Shown piece by piece: positions 53,179 to 62,464 of a stretch of 64,000 nucleotides of DNA. The translations under genes and the position numbers were made by a program. The stretch covers positions 930,001 to 994,000 of the forward strand of contig NZ_SJPX01000005.1 of the NCBI RefSeq assembly GCF_007860175.1, given 5' to 3'. Position 1 is the stretch's first letter; every line of letters begins with the position of its first letter. This stretch comes from Rubripirellula reticaptiva. Its GTDB lineage: Bacteria > Planctomycetota > Planctomycetia > Pirellulales > Pirellulaceae. The notes below the pieces were generated by a model, which was not told the origin of the DNA, did no database searches, and worked only from the letters and a program-made list of their open reading frames with translations.

Positions 53179-54201
53179 ATGATCGTTAACGCCTACAGCA
53201 CGCTTTGCGAATTGACCGAAATCGATTTCGCTCACCAGGATTCCGAGCATCGCGACCGCACCGATTCGAGCCTCGTCCCGCATTTGGGCGAAATGATGGG
53301 CGTGGCCTGCAACCGAGGTGCACGAGAAATGTCTTCGACGCTGTACGCAGTGATGCGGCATCTGGAACGAACTCGTCACCATTTCCGGTTCGAAGTCAAT
53401 CACAACGACATGGACGATTTGGCGGTCTGGGGCTGGAAATCGAATTCCATTTTCACCTTTTCCGACCGCTCCTTCCGTGACCCGGCCGGCCGAATTCTGG
53501 TTCATGACGAAACCGGCGAAGCCGAAGGCAACGCAACGATTCCGTACCCGATCGATGCGATCGAGCGAATGGCAGACACTCGACAAGCCTTGGCGGCGAT
53601 GCATATTCCAACATCGCCCGATCTGCCGCCGGTGGTCGGAGCAGGCGAAGTCACGATGCGCGACGACGAAACGATCGGCTGGCGAACGCTGGCACTGTTT
53701 ATCGTCGCGGTGCGTGCCGAGTCACTGGCTGCGGGTAAACCGATCACCGCGGCGCAGCTGAAAATGAAGTCACCGATGGCATTCGAAGCCCTTTCGCCTG
53801 CCGAACGCGAATTCATCGAAACCGAAAACCCTGATCCTCAGTTGGTCGTCAACTTTGCCTGGCGGTACGAAGCGTTGTACCTGCTGCAGTGGGCGCTGGG
53901 GCTACACAGCGAGCTTTCCTTTGCCAATGAGATTTGTGATGTTCCGCACGTTGCCGAAACCATGGTTTCTCGGCCCGACCGGGAAATCGTCACGTCGGCC
54001 AGACTGAGACCAACGAACCAGATCCTCGACGCGCTCGATACCAACACACGCCTGCTGTGGGCGGCCCGGGCTGCGGCAATGGGCACCGAAAAGGACCAAG
54101 CAGGTCTCGACGGCGGCGTGCTGAGCGAGCGGCAGCATGCCCTCAACTGGCTGACCCAGTTCAGCGGCGCTGCCTGGGATGAAGTCGACACACCGACCTA
54201 A
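53179..54201 (+). CDS. DUF4272-like protein
   Basis: 340 residues, no signal or membrane segment. The second half matches what I remember of DUF4272: TIGWRTLALFIVAVRAESL, SPAEREFIETENPDPQLVVNFAWRYEALYLLQWALGL, and a closing TRLLWAARAAAM. The first 110 residues are an extra alpha/beta segment. DUF4272 proteins are cytosolic and uncharacterised. ATG at 53179, no strong ribosome site. Divergent from the zinc-ribbon gene. Confidence 0.75.
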   Translation: MIVNAYSTLCELTEIDFAHQDSEHRDRTDSSLVPHLGEMMGVACNRGAREMSSTLYAVMRHLERTRHHFRFEVNHNDMDDLAVWGWKSNSIFTFSDRSFRDPAGRILVHDETGEAEGNATIPYPIDAIERMADTRQALAAMHIPTSPDLPPVVGAGEVTMRDDETIGWRTLALFIVAVRAESLAAGKPITAAQLKMKSPMAFEALSPAEREFIETENPDPQLVVNFAWRYEALYLLQWALGLHSELSFANEICDVPHVAETMVSRPDREIVTSARLRPTNQILDALDTNTRLLWAARAAAMGTEKDQAGLDGGVLSERQHALNWLTQFSGAAWDEVDTPT

Positions 54202-54324
54202 ATCGCCCATTCACCGGTGGTACACGCAAAGGCAAATGGAACATTAGCCCGCTAAAATCACGTTTTAGCGTTTAATCGTTAAAAGCTACCACCAATTTTC
54301 CCGATTGATTTAAGGTTGACGATT

Positions 54325-54447
54325 ATGCCGGACGATACAGACGGTGTGACGCAGATCTTCCAGCCTGACGGGCCGGCAGTGACGTATCGGCTGCTTGTTG
54401 GTTCGAATTGCAACTGCGATCTTGACGCCCCTGAAACGGCGACTTAG
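54325..54447 (+). CDS. Possible 40-residue protein
   Basis: A short open frame (MPDDTDGVTQIFQPDGPAV, then YRLLVGSNCNCDLD and a TAG stop) with a weak AAGG about 9 nt upstream of its ATG. Codon use looks genuine (GC-rich third positions). It lies 83 bp before the HU-like gene in an otherwise empty 329-bp region. No family known; low confidence because such a short frame may be chance. Confidence 0.3.
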   Translation: MPDDTDGVTQIFQPDGPAVTYRLLVGSNCNCDLDAPETAT

Positions 54448-54530
54448 ACTCTAACGAGTGTTAAGTTGAAAGTATCAAAGGGTTTACAACGATCGCCGCA
54501 GTTTAGCCGGCGGCAGTTCTGGGAGTCAGA

Positions 54531-54938
54531 GTGACCAAAAAAGACATCGTGCGAACGATCTCGGAAGAGGTTGGGCTGACTCAGCAACAGACGAAAGAAA
54601 TTGTTCAGAAGACCTTTGACGCGATTATCGAGTCCTTGGTACGAGAACAACGGATCGAGCTGCGGAATTTCGGCGTTTTCGAGGTCAAACCTCGTGCCGC
54701 TCGAAAGGCTCGCAACCCGCGGACCGGGGAACAGGTCGATGTGCCGCGAAAGCACGTCGTCACCTTCAAACCGGGTAAGCACATGGAAGCAAAGGTGCGA
54801 GAGTTGGACGAGGCGGAGATTCGCCGGATCATAGACACTCAATCCGAACCTGCTTCAACACCAACGAAAAACACTCCCGACGACCCCACTCTGCCCGGCG
54901 GAAACGCTGCCCCGAGCGGTCGGTGGGACAACGACTGA
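54531..54938 (+). CDS. HU/IHF-family DNA-binding protein
   Basis: 135 residues, starting at a GTG with GGGAG 7 nt upstream. The HU fold is complete: helical [20 protein letters not shown], strand [43 protein letters not shown] with the DNA-intercalating NPRTGE arm. The 45-residue Pro/Thr/Ser-rich tail after the core is extra. It bends and compacts DNA. It is followed by a small lipoprotein gene 29 bp away, probably co-transcribed. Confidence 0.94.
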   Translation: MTKKDIVRTISEEVGLTQQQTKEIVQKTFDAIIESLVREQRIELRNFGVFEVKPRAARKARNPRTGEQVDVPRKHVVTFKPGKHMEAKVRELDEAEIRRIIDTQSEPASTPTKNTPDDPTLPGGNAAPSGRWDND

Positions 54939-54967
54939 GAAGCGAACCGTTCACGGAGGAACGATCG

Positions 54968-55186
54968 ATGCGACGCCTGATCCAATTGACGCTGCTTGCC
55001 GCTTGCTTGACGACCACGGTCGGATGCTTCGTGCCGATTTACTCGGCTCGCCCAGAACGCCGGATCCAGCAGTTGCTGTACACGTCGGAAGACATGCGTT
55101 CGGTCGTCGAAGAATGGGAACGCTTCTGGTTCCTTGACGCACCGAGCCACCTGACACCAATCCGGACGCACGGCGGCATTCTGTAA
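54968..55186 (+). CDS. Small lipoprotein, unknown
   Basis: 72 residues from the ATG at 54968, with GGAGG 9 nt upstream. The signal LIQLTLLAACLTTTVGC ends in a lipobox. The mature 53 residues (PERRIQQLLYTSEDMRSVVEEWERFWFLD) are a charged amphipathic helix. It is probably attached to the membrane and directly follows the HU-like gene. Function unknown. Confidence 0.8.
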   Translation: MRRLIQLTLLAACLTTTVGCFVPIYSARPERRIQQLLYTSEDMRSVVEEWERFWFLDAPSHLTPIRTHGGIL

Positions 55187-55253
55187 TAGGCGCGATCCGA
55201 ATCGGACCTATTCGAACTGCTTTCTTGGCCGATCTGTCATCCTGCCCGAACAG

Positions 55254-55287
55254 AGAAACAGGCCGGACAAAGAAACAGGCCGGACAA
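55254..55287. repeat. 17-bp tandem duplication before terminator
   Basis: AGAAACAGGCCGGACAA occurs twice in succession, directly before the hairpin at 55286. A chance slippage duplication in non-coding DNA. Confidence 0.85.
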
Positions 55288-55324
55288 AAAAATAACCCCG
55301 CCAAAGCTTGGTGGGGCTATTTTT
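55286..55324. terminator. Bidirectional terminator
   Basis: A long stem (ATAACCCCGCCAA / TTGGTGGGGCTAT with one G-U pair) is flanked by A-runs and T-runs, between the small lipoprotein gene and the convergent nrdJ. It can end both transcripts. Confidence 0.88.
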
Positions 55325-55396
55325 GTGTTGATTCACGTCTTTGATGCAGACATGGAGCGAAGAACGCCCCGCGAGACGCGTCCCTTGCCGGTCCGG

Positions 55397-58300
55397 CTAG
55401 CTACAACCCATGCTGTTACCACAGTTGTGACAAAGATAGCAGTTGCCGTTTCGCACGGTGATGCTGCCGCAATTGTCACAGCTCGGCGCGTCAATCTGGA
55501 AACTTGCGAACTGGTCGCCCTGATTGCCACCCGCTGCGTCGGTTTTCGCGTGGCTATCGGCATGACCGTTCGTTGGGCTCGCTGAATGCCCATTTCCGTT
55601 GACCAAACCGGATCCGCCCAGTGACGATCCGCCCAGTGACGATCCGCTTGGGGCCGATTCGCCCATCGCAGCCATCAAGGTTGCCCGTTCGGCAAGTGCG
55701 ACGGCCGCACCGGCGTCTTCGCGAAGCCCTTCCATCACCGAGCTGGTGTTGACCGCTGCGTTAGCGACCGCGTCATTACCGCCGTTGGTGCCTTCGCGAG
55801 CAGGCATGTTGTCATAGCCGCTCATGAAAGTCAGGCCCAACCAGCGAGCGATATAATCGACCACGCTCTTGGCGATGCGGATGTCTTTGTTTGACGTGTG
55901 GCCCATGGGTTCGAATCGGGTGTGACTGAACTTGTTGACCAACACTTCAAGCGGCACGCCGTACTGCAACGCGATCGAAAGCGCGGTGCCGAAGCTGTCC
56001 ATGATGCCGCCGATCGTTGATCCTTCTTTGGCCATCGTGATGAAGATCTCACCCGGACGCCCGTCCGGATACAGACCGACGCACAGGTAACCTTCATGAC
56101 CAGCGATCGTGAACTTGTGAGTCACGCTTTGGCGGGTGTCAGGCAACCGTTCGCGGCGCGGCTTATAGACGATCTTCTCGACCGTTTCGGTAACGACCTT
56201 GGCGGCTTCGCCAGCGGCCTTGCCTTCTTCGCTTTGCGTGTTGAGCGGTTGCGATTGCTTGCTGCCGTCGCGGTAAATCGCGATCGCCTTCAATCCCAGT
56301 TCCCAACCCCAGAAGTACGCACTGGCGATGTCTTCCGGCGTCACGTCGTTCGGCATGTTGACGGTCTTGCTGATCGCACCCGACAAGAATGGCTGAGCCG
56401 CCGCCATCATCGTGATGTGTGCTTGCCAGCGAATGCTGCGAATCCCGTTGGCCGGTTGGAACGCACAATCAAACACCGACAAATGCTCTGGTGCAAGTTC
56501 CGGTGCGCCTTCGATCGTGTCGTTCGTGTCGATGAACGCCAAGATGACCTCGACTTGGTCAGCCGTGTAGCCAAGATTCTCGAGCGCCAATCGAACGGTC
56601 CGGTTCACGATCTTCAGCATTCCACCGCCGGCGAGCTGCTTGTACTTGACCAAGGCGATGTCTGGCTCGATCCCGGTCGTGTCGCAATCCATCATGAAGC
56701 TGATCGTTCCGGTCGGTGCCAGAACGGTCGCTTGGGCATTTCGGAAACCGAACTTCTGGCCAATTTCCAGCACGTCGTCCCAAAGCTTCTGAGCCGCGGC
56801 CTTTAGCTCGGCAGGACCATCGTCGTTGATATGGTCGCACGCCTCGCGGTGCATCCGCATCACGTTGTTCATTGGCACTTGGTTGTCGTAGTAACCATCA
56901 AACGGACCAACCACCGACGCAAGCTCGGCACTGGTACGGTTTGCTTCGCCGTGCAACAGAGCCGTCAGCGAACCGCAGACGCCACGAGCCGCATCAGAAT
57001 CGTAAGCCAACCCGCTGGTCATCACGACACTGCCAAGATTCGAATAACCTAGGCCGAGTGGACGATAGCGGTGGCTGTTTCGTGCGATTGGCTCGGTCGG
57101 ATAGCTGGCGTGATCGACCAAAATCTCTTGCGCGATGAAGAACAAACGGCTGGCCGCACGGAAACGTTCGGTGTGGAACGAACCATCCGCCGACATGAAC
57201 TTCATCAAATTGATGCTGGACAAGTTGCACGCCGTGTCGTCCAAGAACATGTACTCGCTGCACGGATTCGACGCGTTGATCGCACCGCTGTTGGGGCAAG
57301 TGTGCCACTTGTTGATCGTCGTGTCGTACTGAACACCCGGGTCGCCACAGTTCCATGCGCACTCGGCCATCTTGTTCAACAATTCTTTGGCGTCGTACGA
57401 CGGCGGCGTTCCCTTGGCCTTGTCGGAAATCCAACGAGTCTGGAACGATTGGCCTGCGCGAACGGCGTCCATGTAATCGTCAGTCAATCGCACCGACAGG
57501 TTTGCGTTTTGGAAACAAACGCTGCTGTAAGCTTCGCCGTTGAAGTTCGATTCGTAACCTTCACGGATCAGTGCGTGAGCCTTTTGTTCTTCATTCCACT
57601 TACACTCGATGAACTCCAACACATCTGGGTGCCAGACCTTCAACGATTGCATCTTGGCGGCGCGACGAGTCTTGCCGCCGCTCTTCACGACGCCTGCGAT
57701 CGAGTCGTAAACCTTCATGAACGAAAGCGGGCCCGACGGTGTACCGCCGCCCGACATGCGTTCGCGCTGGGACCGAATGGTCGACAAGTCAGTGCCGGTG
57801 CCGCTGCCGAACTTGAACAACATCGCTTCGCTGAAAGCCAGCCGCATGATGTCTTCCATGTTGTCATCGACGCTTTGGATGAAACATGCTGAACCTTGCG
57901 GGTACTCATAAGAGTTATCCGGTTGATCGACACAGCCTTGGGCCGCGTTCCAGCGCCAGTTGCATTTCGATCCGGACACACCGTACTGGGCATGCAGACC
58001 GACGTTGAACCAGACCGGACTGTTGAAAGCACCGTGCTGGTGCAAGCACAACCAAGTCAGTTCGCGATAGAACCGGTCGCCGTCTTCGGGGGTATCAAAG
58101 TAGCCGTCGGCCAACCCCCAGTCCGTGATCGTACGAGTCACGCGGTGGATCAACTGCCGAACACTCTTTTCGCGTTCGCCATCGTTGCTGGGGTCGCCGT
58201 AGAAGTACTTCGAGACGACGACGTTGGTGGCCAATTGGCTCCACGCAGCCGGGATCTCGCAATCGGTTTGCTCGAACAGAGCCTTCCCGCTCTCGTCTTT

Positions 58301-58534
58301 GATCGCCGCACTACGCAGTTCCCACTGAGTCGATTCGAATGGTGATTGGCCGTTCTCGGGACAAAAGACCGTGTCGATCTTCAATCCATGCTGGCCGGTT
58401 CGCTGCAAGGTTCCGAAACGAGCTTGCGCGTACTCGACGCCATGTTCCGAGTTCACTTTTTCAATTGCCGGATCACCCGAAAGGTTTTCGTTGGCGTTCT
58501 GAGACTGATCGCGTGCAGACAGGACCGTAGCCAT
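55397..58534 (-). CDS. nrdJ: Vitamin B12-dependent (class II) ribonucleotide reductase
   Basis: 1045 residues. Recognisable parts are the N-terminal QLIHRVTRTITDWG, the substrate core NPCSEYMFLDDTACNLSS and the loop ATVLAPTGTISFMMDCDTTG. The C-terminal tail has a zinc ribbon (CDNCG...CYLCHNCG, ending GCS) with redox cysteines. This is the large class II enzyme that makes deoxyribonucleotides using adenosylcobalamin, without oxygen dependence. A Gly/Ser/Asn-rich linker of about 60 residues separates core and tail. ATG with AAGGAG 11 nt upstream. A tandem NrdR-box pair lies 227-274 bp upstream. I looked for a cobalamin riboswitch in the leader and did not find one. Confidence 0.96.
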   Translation of the reverse strand: MATVLSARDQSQNANENLSGDPAIEKVNSEHGVEYAQARFGTLQRTGQHGLKIDTVFCPENGQSPFESTQWELRSAAIKDESGKALFEQTDCEIPAAWSQLATNVVVSKYFYGDPSNDGEREKSVRQLIHRVTRTITDWGLADGYFDTPEDGDRFYRELTWLCLHQHGAFNSPVWFNVGLHAQYGVSGSKCNWRWNAAQGCVDQPDNSYEYPQGSACFIQSVDDNMEDIMRLAFSEAMLFKFGSGTGTDLSTIRSQRERMSGGGTPSGPLSFMKVYDSIAGVVKSGGKTRRAAKMQSLKVWHPDVLEFIECKWNEEQKAHALIREGYESNFNGEAYSSVCFQNANLSVRLTDDYMDAVRAGQSFQTRWISDKAKGTPPSYDAKELLNKMAECAWNCGDPGVQYDTTINKWHTCPNSGAINASNPCSEYMFLDDTACNLSSINLMKFMSADGSFHTERFRAASRLFFIAQEILVDHASYPTEPIARNSHRYRPLGLGYSNLGSVVMTSGLAYDSDAARGVCGSLTALLHGEANRTSAELASVVGPFDGYYDNQVPMNNVMRMHREACDHINDDGPAELKAAAQKLWDDVLEIGQKFGFRNAQATVLAPTGTISFMMDCDTTGIEPDIALVKYKQLAGGGMLKIVNRTVRLALENLGYTADQVEVILAFIDTNDTIEGAPELAPEHLSVFDCAFQPANGIRSIRWQAHITMMAAAQPFLSGAISKTVNMPNDVTPEDIASAYFWGWELGLKAIAIYRDGSKQSQPLNTQSEEGKAAGEAAKVVTETVEKIVYKPRRERLPDTRQSVTHKFTIAGHEGYLCVGLYPDGRPGEIFITMAKEGSTIGGIMDSFGTALSIALQYGVPLEVLVNKFSHTRFEPMGHTSNKDIRIAKSVVDYIARWLGLTFMSGYDNMPAREGTNGGNDAVANAAVNTSSVMEGLREDAGAAVALAERATLMAAMGESAPSGSSLGGSSLGGSGLVNGNGHSASPTNGHADSHAKTDAAGGNQGDQFASFQIDAPSCDNCGSITVRNGNCYLCHNCGNSMGCS

Positions 58535-59213
58535 AACTTTGAGACTCCTTGAGGGTCATCCGTGGTTTGGTGATCGCCGCCAAGATTCGCTAGTTTTCCT
58601 TGCGAAGCGGCATCCACCAACAATGTTAGTTTGCTGAAGCTGAAGATGTACAACCGTCGCCCATCGAGGTCACGTGCCTGGACCACCTATCCGGAGGAGC
58701 TTGCAGCGAAAAGCTTGCGGCAGCACCGAAGAGGTAAGGTTTCCCCAATCGTTAATGAAGGCACTACCTGTAGTAACTTCTAGACACAGAAGTCACTACA
58801 TGTGGACGTCAGGGGCGTGATCGTACCGATTGCCACCCGCATGTCAAACTTGTTTTCGATGTTACCGTTAAGTCGTTGAAGGCTATCGGTTTACGTGACT
58901 CTGATTCAGCGCTCTCAGCTCGGATCCATAGACATCGTCATCGACCTAACTCGATTACTGATTAAGACTTAGTGAAGTTTGATAGCTATTTAACCTAGCG
59001 ATCGAAAAAGGGTTCGGATTCTGGAAAATATCACGCCTCACCCGCCAGGAATGTCAAACTGGGATAGATGGGAGTCTTACAGGCCGTCGCGGTGTGCTGA
59101 CACCCGGTTGCCGCGTCGAAACGTTGCCACCAAGATACGTTTGGACACTGCTTCAAATGCCTTCTTTCGTGAAGCCTCCGTCCCCCTAATCCCCCCTCAC
59201 TTAGAGACGAAAC
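58535..59213. other. nrdJ leader and control region
   Basis: About 680 bp without a supported gene. It holds the long nrdJ 5' leader and the tandem NrdR boxes (58761-58808). The right part (58810-59210) is AT-richer with no recognisable structure, presumably including the promoter of the DUF2780 gene. Confidence 0.6.
58761..58808 (-). promoter_or_regulatory. Tandem NrdR boxes upstream of nrdJ
   Basis: GCACTACCTGTAGTAA (58761-58776) and TCACTACATGTGGACG (58793-58808) each fit the NrdR palindrome ACACWATATATWGTGT at its core C-w-A--T-T-w-G positions, and lie 32 bp apart, i.e. three helical turns. This arrangement is typical of NrdR-controlled ribonucleotide reductase genes. The two also form an inverted repeat (TGTAGTAACTTCT / AGAAGTCACTACA). 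Confidence 0.72.
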
Positions 59214-59639
59214 ATGGACGAGTTGATTGCACAACTAACCGGAAAACTTGGAATCGACGAATCGGTTGCCAAAGCAGCCACCGGAAAAGCTTTGGCGATG
59301 GTCAAGCAACACGCCGGCGACGATCTGTTCGGCAAGATTGCTTCGGCGATCCCGGGTGCGAGCGAAGCCGCAGCGTCGGGTGCGGTTGCAAATGAGCCAG
59401 CCGGTGGTGGCGGCGGCGGAATGCTAGGCAAGCTGGCCGGAATGGCATCGAGCGCACTGGGCGAATCAGCTGGCGGTGGCCTGGAACTCGGCGCGGCGCT
59501 TTCGAGTGCTGGAATCGAAAGTGACAAGCTGGGCAGCTTCCTGTCGACAGTCATCGCATTCTTGAAAGAAAAAGCGGGCCCAGAAGTCATGGACCAGGTT
59601 TTGGCTAAGTTCCCAATGCTAAAAACGCTGTTAGGCTAA
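59214..59639 (+). CDS. DUF2780-like protein
   Basis: 141 residues. Helical N-terminus (MDELIAQLTGKLGIDESVAKAATGKAL), a central Gly/Ala-rich hinge (EPAGGGGGGMLGKLAGMAS), and a second helical unit (SDKLGSFLSTVIAFLKEKAGPEVMDQVLA). This repeat-like pattern with VAKAATG and the tail VLAKFPML is that of the DUF2780/VcgC group, of unknown function, often extracellular or stress-related. GAGACGAA lies just upstream of the ATG. Confidence 0.8.
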   Translation: MDELIAQLTGKLGIDESVAKAATGKALAMVKQHAGDDLFGKIASAIPGASEAAASGAVANEPAGGGGGGMLGKLAGMASSALGESAGGGLELGAALSSAGIESDKLGSFLSTVIAFLKEKAGPEVMDQVLAKFPMLKTLLG

Positions 59640-59783
59640 GGACGCGTTCGAAAATAGCTCCGGCTTTGAAATGCTCAGTATCACCCTCTCGCTTGCGGGA
59701 GGGTCGGACGCGGTAGCGGCACCAGACTCTCCCAAGAGGAGAGTGACATCCCAACAATCAACTGCGACTCGGTCGAATAGCGA

Positions 59784-60599
59784 ATGAAATACGCGATCTG
59801 CAACGAAACGTTTGGCGACTGGTCGCTCGACCGCGCACTCGAGCTCTCCCGAGCCAACGGGTACACGGGATGGGAAGTCGCGCCGTTCATGTTGACTGAC
59901 GACATCAACACATTCTCGTCGTCGGACCGCCAAGCGTATCGCAAGCAGGTGGAATCGGCAGACATGCAGATCATCGGCCTTCACTGGCTGCTTGCCAAAA
60001 CGAAAGGCTTTCACCTGACTACCCCCGACGAAGACACTCGCCAGCGCACCGCCAAACATCTGATCAATTTGGCTCAGTTGTGCGCCGATCTTGGTGGCGA
60101 CTTGATGGTGCTTGGCTCGCCCCAACAGCGCAACTTCCCGGCTGAACAGTTCGTGCAGTCAGCGATGCAGAACGCTGCCGAGGTACTGCAAGCTGTTGCA
60201 CCGGAGCTCGAAAAAACGGGCATCAAGATTGCAATCGAACCGCTCGGCCGTGGCGAAGGCAACTTTTTGAACACGGCCGCCGATGGTCGCCGCTTGATGG
60301 CGATGGTCGACAGCCCCAAGGTTCAATTGCACCTCGACGTCAAAGCCATGAGCGACGAACCGACGCCGACCCCGCAGATCATTCGCGATAATGCCGACGC
60401 GATGATCCACTTCCACGCCAATGACCCGAACCTTTTGGGTCCTGGGATGGGTGACGTTGCGTTTGGCCCAATCTTCGATGCGCTGCGCGACGTGAAGTAC
60501 GACGGGTGGGTCAGCGTCGAGGTGTTTGACTATTCGCCGGGCGTAGAAACGTTGGTCGAGACCAGCATGAAAAACATGCTGGCCGCCAATGTTGCCTGA
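59784..60599 (+). CDS. Sugar phosphate isomerase/epimerase (TIM barrel)
   Basis: 271 residues of the xylose-isomerase-like TIM barrel. KYAICNETFGDWS starts the barrel; metal-ligand Glu is in KIAIEPLGRGEGNFLN; Asp in VQLHLDVKAMSDE; His in MIHFHANDPNLLGPG; final Glu in GWVSVEVFDYSPG. Similar to inosose/hydroxypyruvate-type isomerases. Differs clearly from the TIM-barrel protein at 29769, so they are not recent duplicates. A 20-bp tandem repeat begins in its last codons. Confidence 0.9.
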   Translation: MKYAICNETFGDWSLDRALELSRANGYTGWEVAPFMLTDDINTFSSSDRQAYRKQVESADMQIIGLHWLLAKTKGFHLTTPDEDTRQRTAKHLINLAQLCADLGGDLMVLGSPQQRNFPAEQFVQSAMQNAAEVLQAVAPELEKTGIKIAIEPLGRGEGNFLNTAADGRRLMAMVDSPKVQLHLDVKAMSDEPTPTPQIIRDNADAMIHFHANDPNLLGPGMGDVAFGPIFDALRDVKYDGWVSVEVFDYSPGVETLVETSMKNMLAANVA

Positions 60600-60652
60600 G
60601 TGCATCGCAGCGTGCCTGAGTGCACCGCAGCGTGCCTGAGTGCACCGCAGCG
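60593..60652. repeat. 20-bp tandem repeat, three copies
   Basis: TGCCTGAGTGCA[T/C]CGCAGCG repeated three times, the first with one C-to-T change. The first copy contains the stop codon of the TIM-barrel gene. It may influence the 3' end of that transcript. Confidence 0.95.
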
Positions 60653-60704
60653 TGATTGAAACCCAACGCGCACATGACGCATCCGCAACCTCGCTCAAGC
60701 GAGA

Positions 60705-60911
60705 TTACTTGCTGGCGCGTTGCCGACTGCCGCGCAGTGCTGCGGCGACGCAAAGTACTAGGCTAGCGACCATCACGACTGGCAGGACGTGGCTCGGTTC
60801 AGTGACGTAGTGTGTCGGTCCCGGCTCGCCATGACCCGGATGGGCTTGTGCCATCAAAGTCGATGATAGAGCTGAAACGGTAAGGACAGCAGCGCGAAAG
60901 AAGGTGCTCAC
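60705..60911 (-). CDS. Small exported membrane protein, unknown
   Basis: 68 residues with a signal peptide (FRAAVLTVSALSSTLMAQA), a His/Pro/Gly segment HPGHGEPGPTHY that could bind metal, and one transmembrane helix (VLPVVMVASLVLCVAAALRG) before a basic tail. I do not recognise the family. It is believable from its regular signal-linker-helix build but has no supporting neighbours. Confidence 0.6.
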   Translation of the reverse strand: MSTFFRAAVLTVSALSSTLMAQAHPGHGEPGPTHYVTEPSHVLPVVMVASLVLCVAAALRGSRQRASK

Positions 60912-61165
60912 AAAATGGTCCGCGGGCGAAGAGGAAACGATGGGTTGATTGGTTTGCTGTACCTTCTATGCCGATCAGCCGTTTCTGTCGAGCCATAGAG
61001 GGTCCGGTTCTAACGAACTTGCCGGTTGGACGCCCCCCGAAACGCTCGTTTCCGTTCGGGTGGTGTCGATTGTGCCGCAGAATCTAACGGAACTGGGCTT
61101 GAAACGCCACGACGACGAAACAAACGACAAGTGGATGTTTCCTTCGCTGGCATGACCCGAAATCG

Positions 61166-62440
61166 ATGAAGTGCAAAAAGGTCCCCCTTTCAACGCTAAA
61201 AGCTGGTGCGATTTTGAGCGCCCCGGTGATCGATCCGATCGATTCACGGGTCAAATTGCTGGCACAGGGAACCCGAATCACTAACGATTTCCTACAGCGT
61301 CTGGAATCTCGTCGCATCACGTCCGTCGTGCTAAGCGTTCGTGATATTGCGATCCTAATGGCTTTCACGCCTCAGGGACGCCGCACCAAGGTGCCGCCGC
61401 CGCCCGTGTATGTCACGTCGCGATCAGCGAATGACTACAGCGACGCGATGGACAACCATGTGCTCGAATCGGGCCCACTTGAACTAACGACCGAAGACCG
61501 CCCCCTTTCCAGCGAGTTCACCAAGCCGGCCGACTGCGCGTACGCCGACGGGCTAACGATTCAGTGGGCGAACGAATCTGACGCGCGCATCAATAACGTC
61601 AACACGTTCCTTGCCGACACCGCCACCGATCAGTCGACCGACATTGGCGCGCTGCGAGTGACCTGCTTTGATTTGTTGGACATGATCATGGAAGACCAGG
61701 ACGCCCTGGTTTGCTGGGCATGCGCCCCGTACGAATCCGACTATCCGTCACGGCACGGTTTGCACGTTGCCGCGTTGGCGTTGGCGATCGGCACGGAAAT
61801 GGGACTGGGACGGACGGACCTGATGGAACTGGGTATCGGCTGTTTGATGCACGACTCGGGAATGCAAGCGGTTGGGTTGAACATGTTCGATACCAACCAA
61901 CCGCTCGTCCCCGGCCAACTGAATCGACTTGCCGACCATCCAGTTCGCGCGATCGAGATCGCCGGCGGCTATGGCGAAGAGATTTCATCGCAGGCGCGTT
62001 TTGTGATTTACCAACTTCACGAACGCGGCGACGGCAGCGGCTATCCGCGTGGACTCACTGCCGAGGCGATTCACCCACTGGCCAAAATTGCCGCCGTTGC
62101 TGACGCTTTCATTGGGATGCTGACCAATCGCAAACACAGGCTGGCGATCCTGGGCTATCACGCGGTCGTGAACTTGTTGGACGAAATGAAAGCAGGCAAG
62201 TTTGATGCGGCCGTGCTACGGGCGATGCTAAAAGTCACATCGCTTTACCCGATCGGCAGCCGAGTGACGTTGACGGGCCACAAAATCGGCCGCGTCATCC
62301 GCAGTGGCGGCGCCGATTTTCTATTACCAACGATTGAAATGTGGGACGAAAATTTTCCAGATCGAAAACCCGACATCGTCAACCTCCGGCGAGAACCGGC
62401 TTATCAGATCACAGGTTCCATCCCCGCTCGCGCGGCTTGA
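61166..62440 (+). CDS. HD-GYP domain phosphodiesterase-like protein
   Basis: 424 residues. The first 160 residues are an N-terminal helical/strand region (KKVPLSTLKAGAILSAPVID) found in HD-GYP proteins. The HD-GYP domain has the expected His200, HD 229-230 (CLMHDSGMQ), His258 (LADHPVRA), HER 285-287 and the GYP motif in HERGDGSGYPRG. It should hydrolyse cyclic-di-GMP or a related nucleotide. No diguanylate cyclase is adjacent and no receiver domain is attached. Confidence 0.93.
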   Translation: MKCKKVPLSTLKAGAILSAPVIDPIDSRVKLLAQGTRITNDFLQRLESRRITSVVLSVRDIAILMAFTPQGRRTKVPPPPVYVTSRSANDYSDAMDNHVLESGPLELTTEDRPLSSEFTKPADCAYADGLTIQWANESDARINNVNTFLADTATDQSTDIGALRVTCFDLLDMIMEDQDALVCWACAPYESDYPSRHGLHVAALALAIGTEMGLGRTDLMELGIGCLMHDSGMQAVGLNMFDTNQPLVPGQLNRLADHPVRAIEIAGGYGEEISSQARFVIYQLHERGDGSGYPRGLTAEAIHPLAKIAAVADAFIGMLTNRKHRLAILGYHAVVNLLDEMKAGKFDAAVLRAMLKVTSLYPIGSRVTLTGHKIGRVIRSGGADFLLPTIEMWDENFPDRKPDIVNLRREPAYQITGSIPARAA

Positions 62441-62464
62441 TAGCGCCGCGACCTCGATCAGACA

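Noticed and set aside
58626-58664. Tiny upstream ORF (12 residues) in the nrdJ leader
   Set aside because: No convincing ribosome site, and such short frames arise often by chance.
58535-58760. Cobalamin riboswitch in the nrdJ leader
   Set aside because: I looked for the B12-box and the characteristic pairing and found neither.
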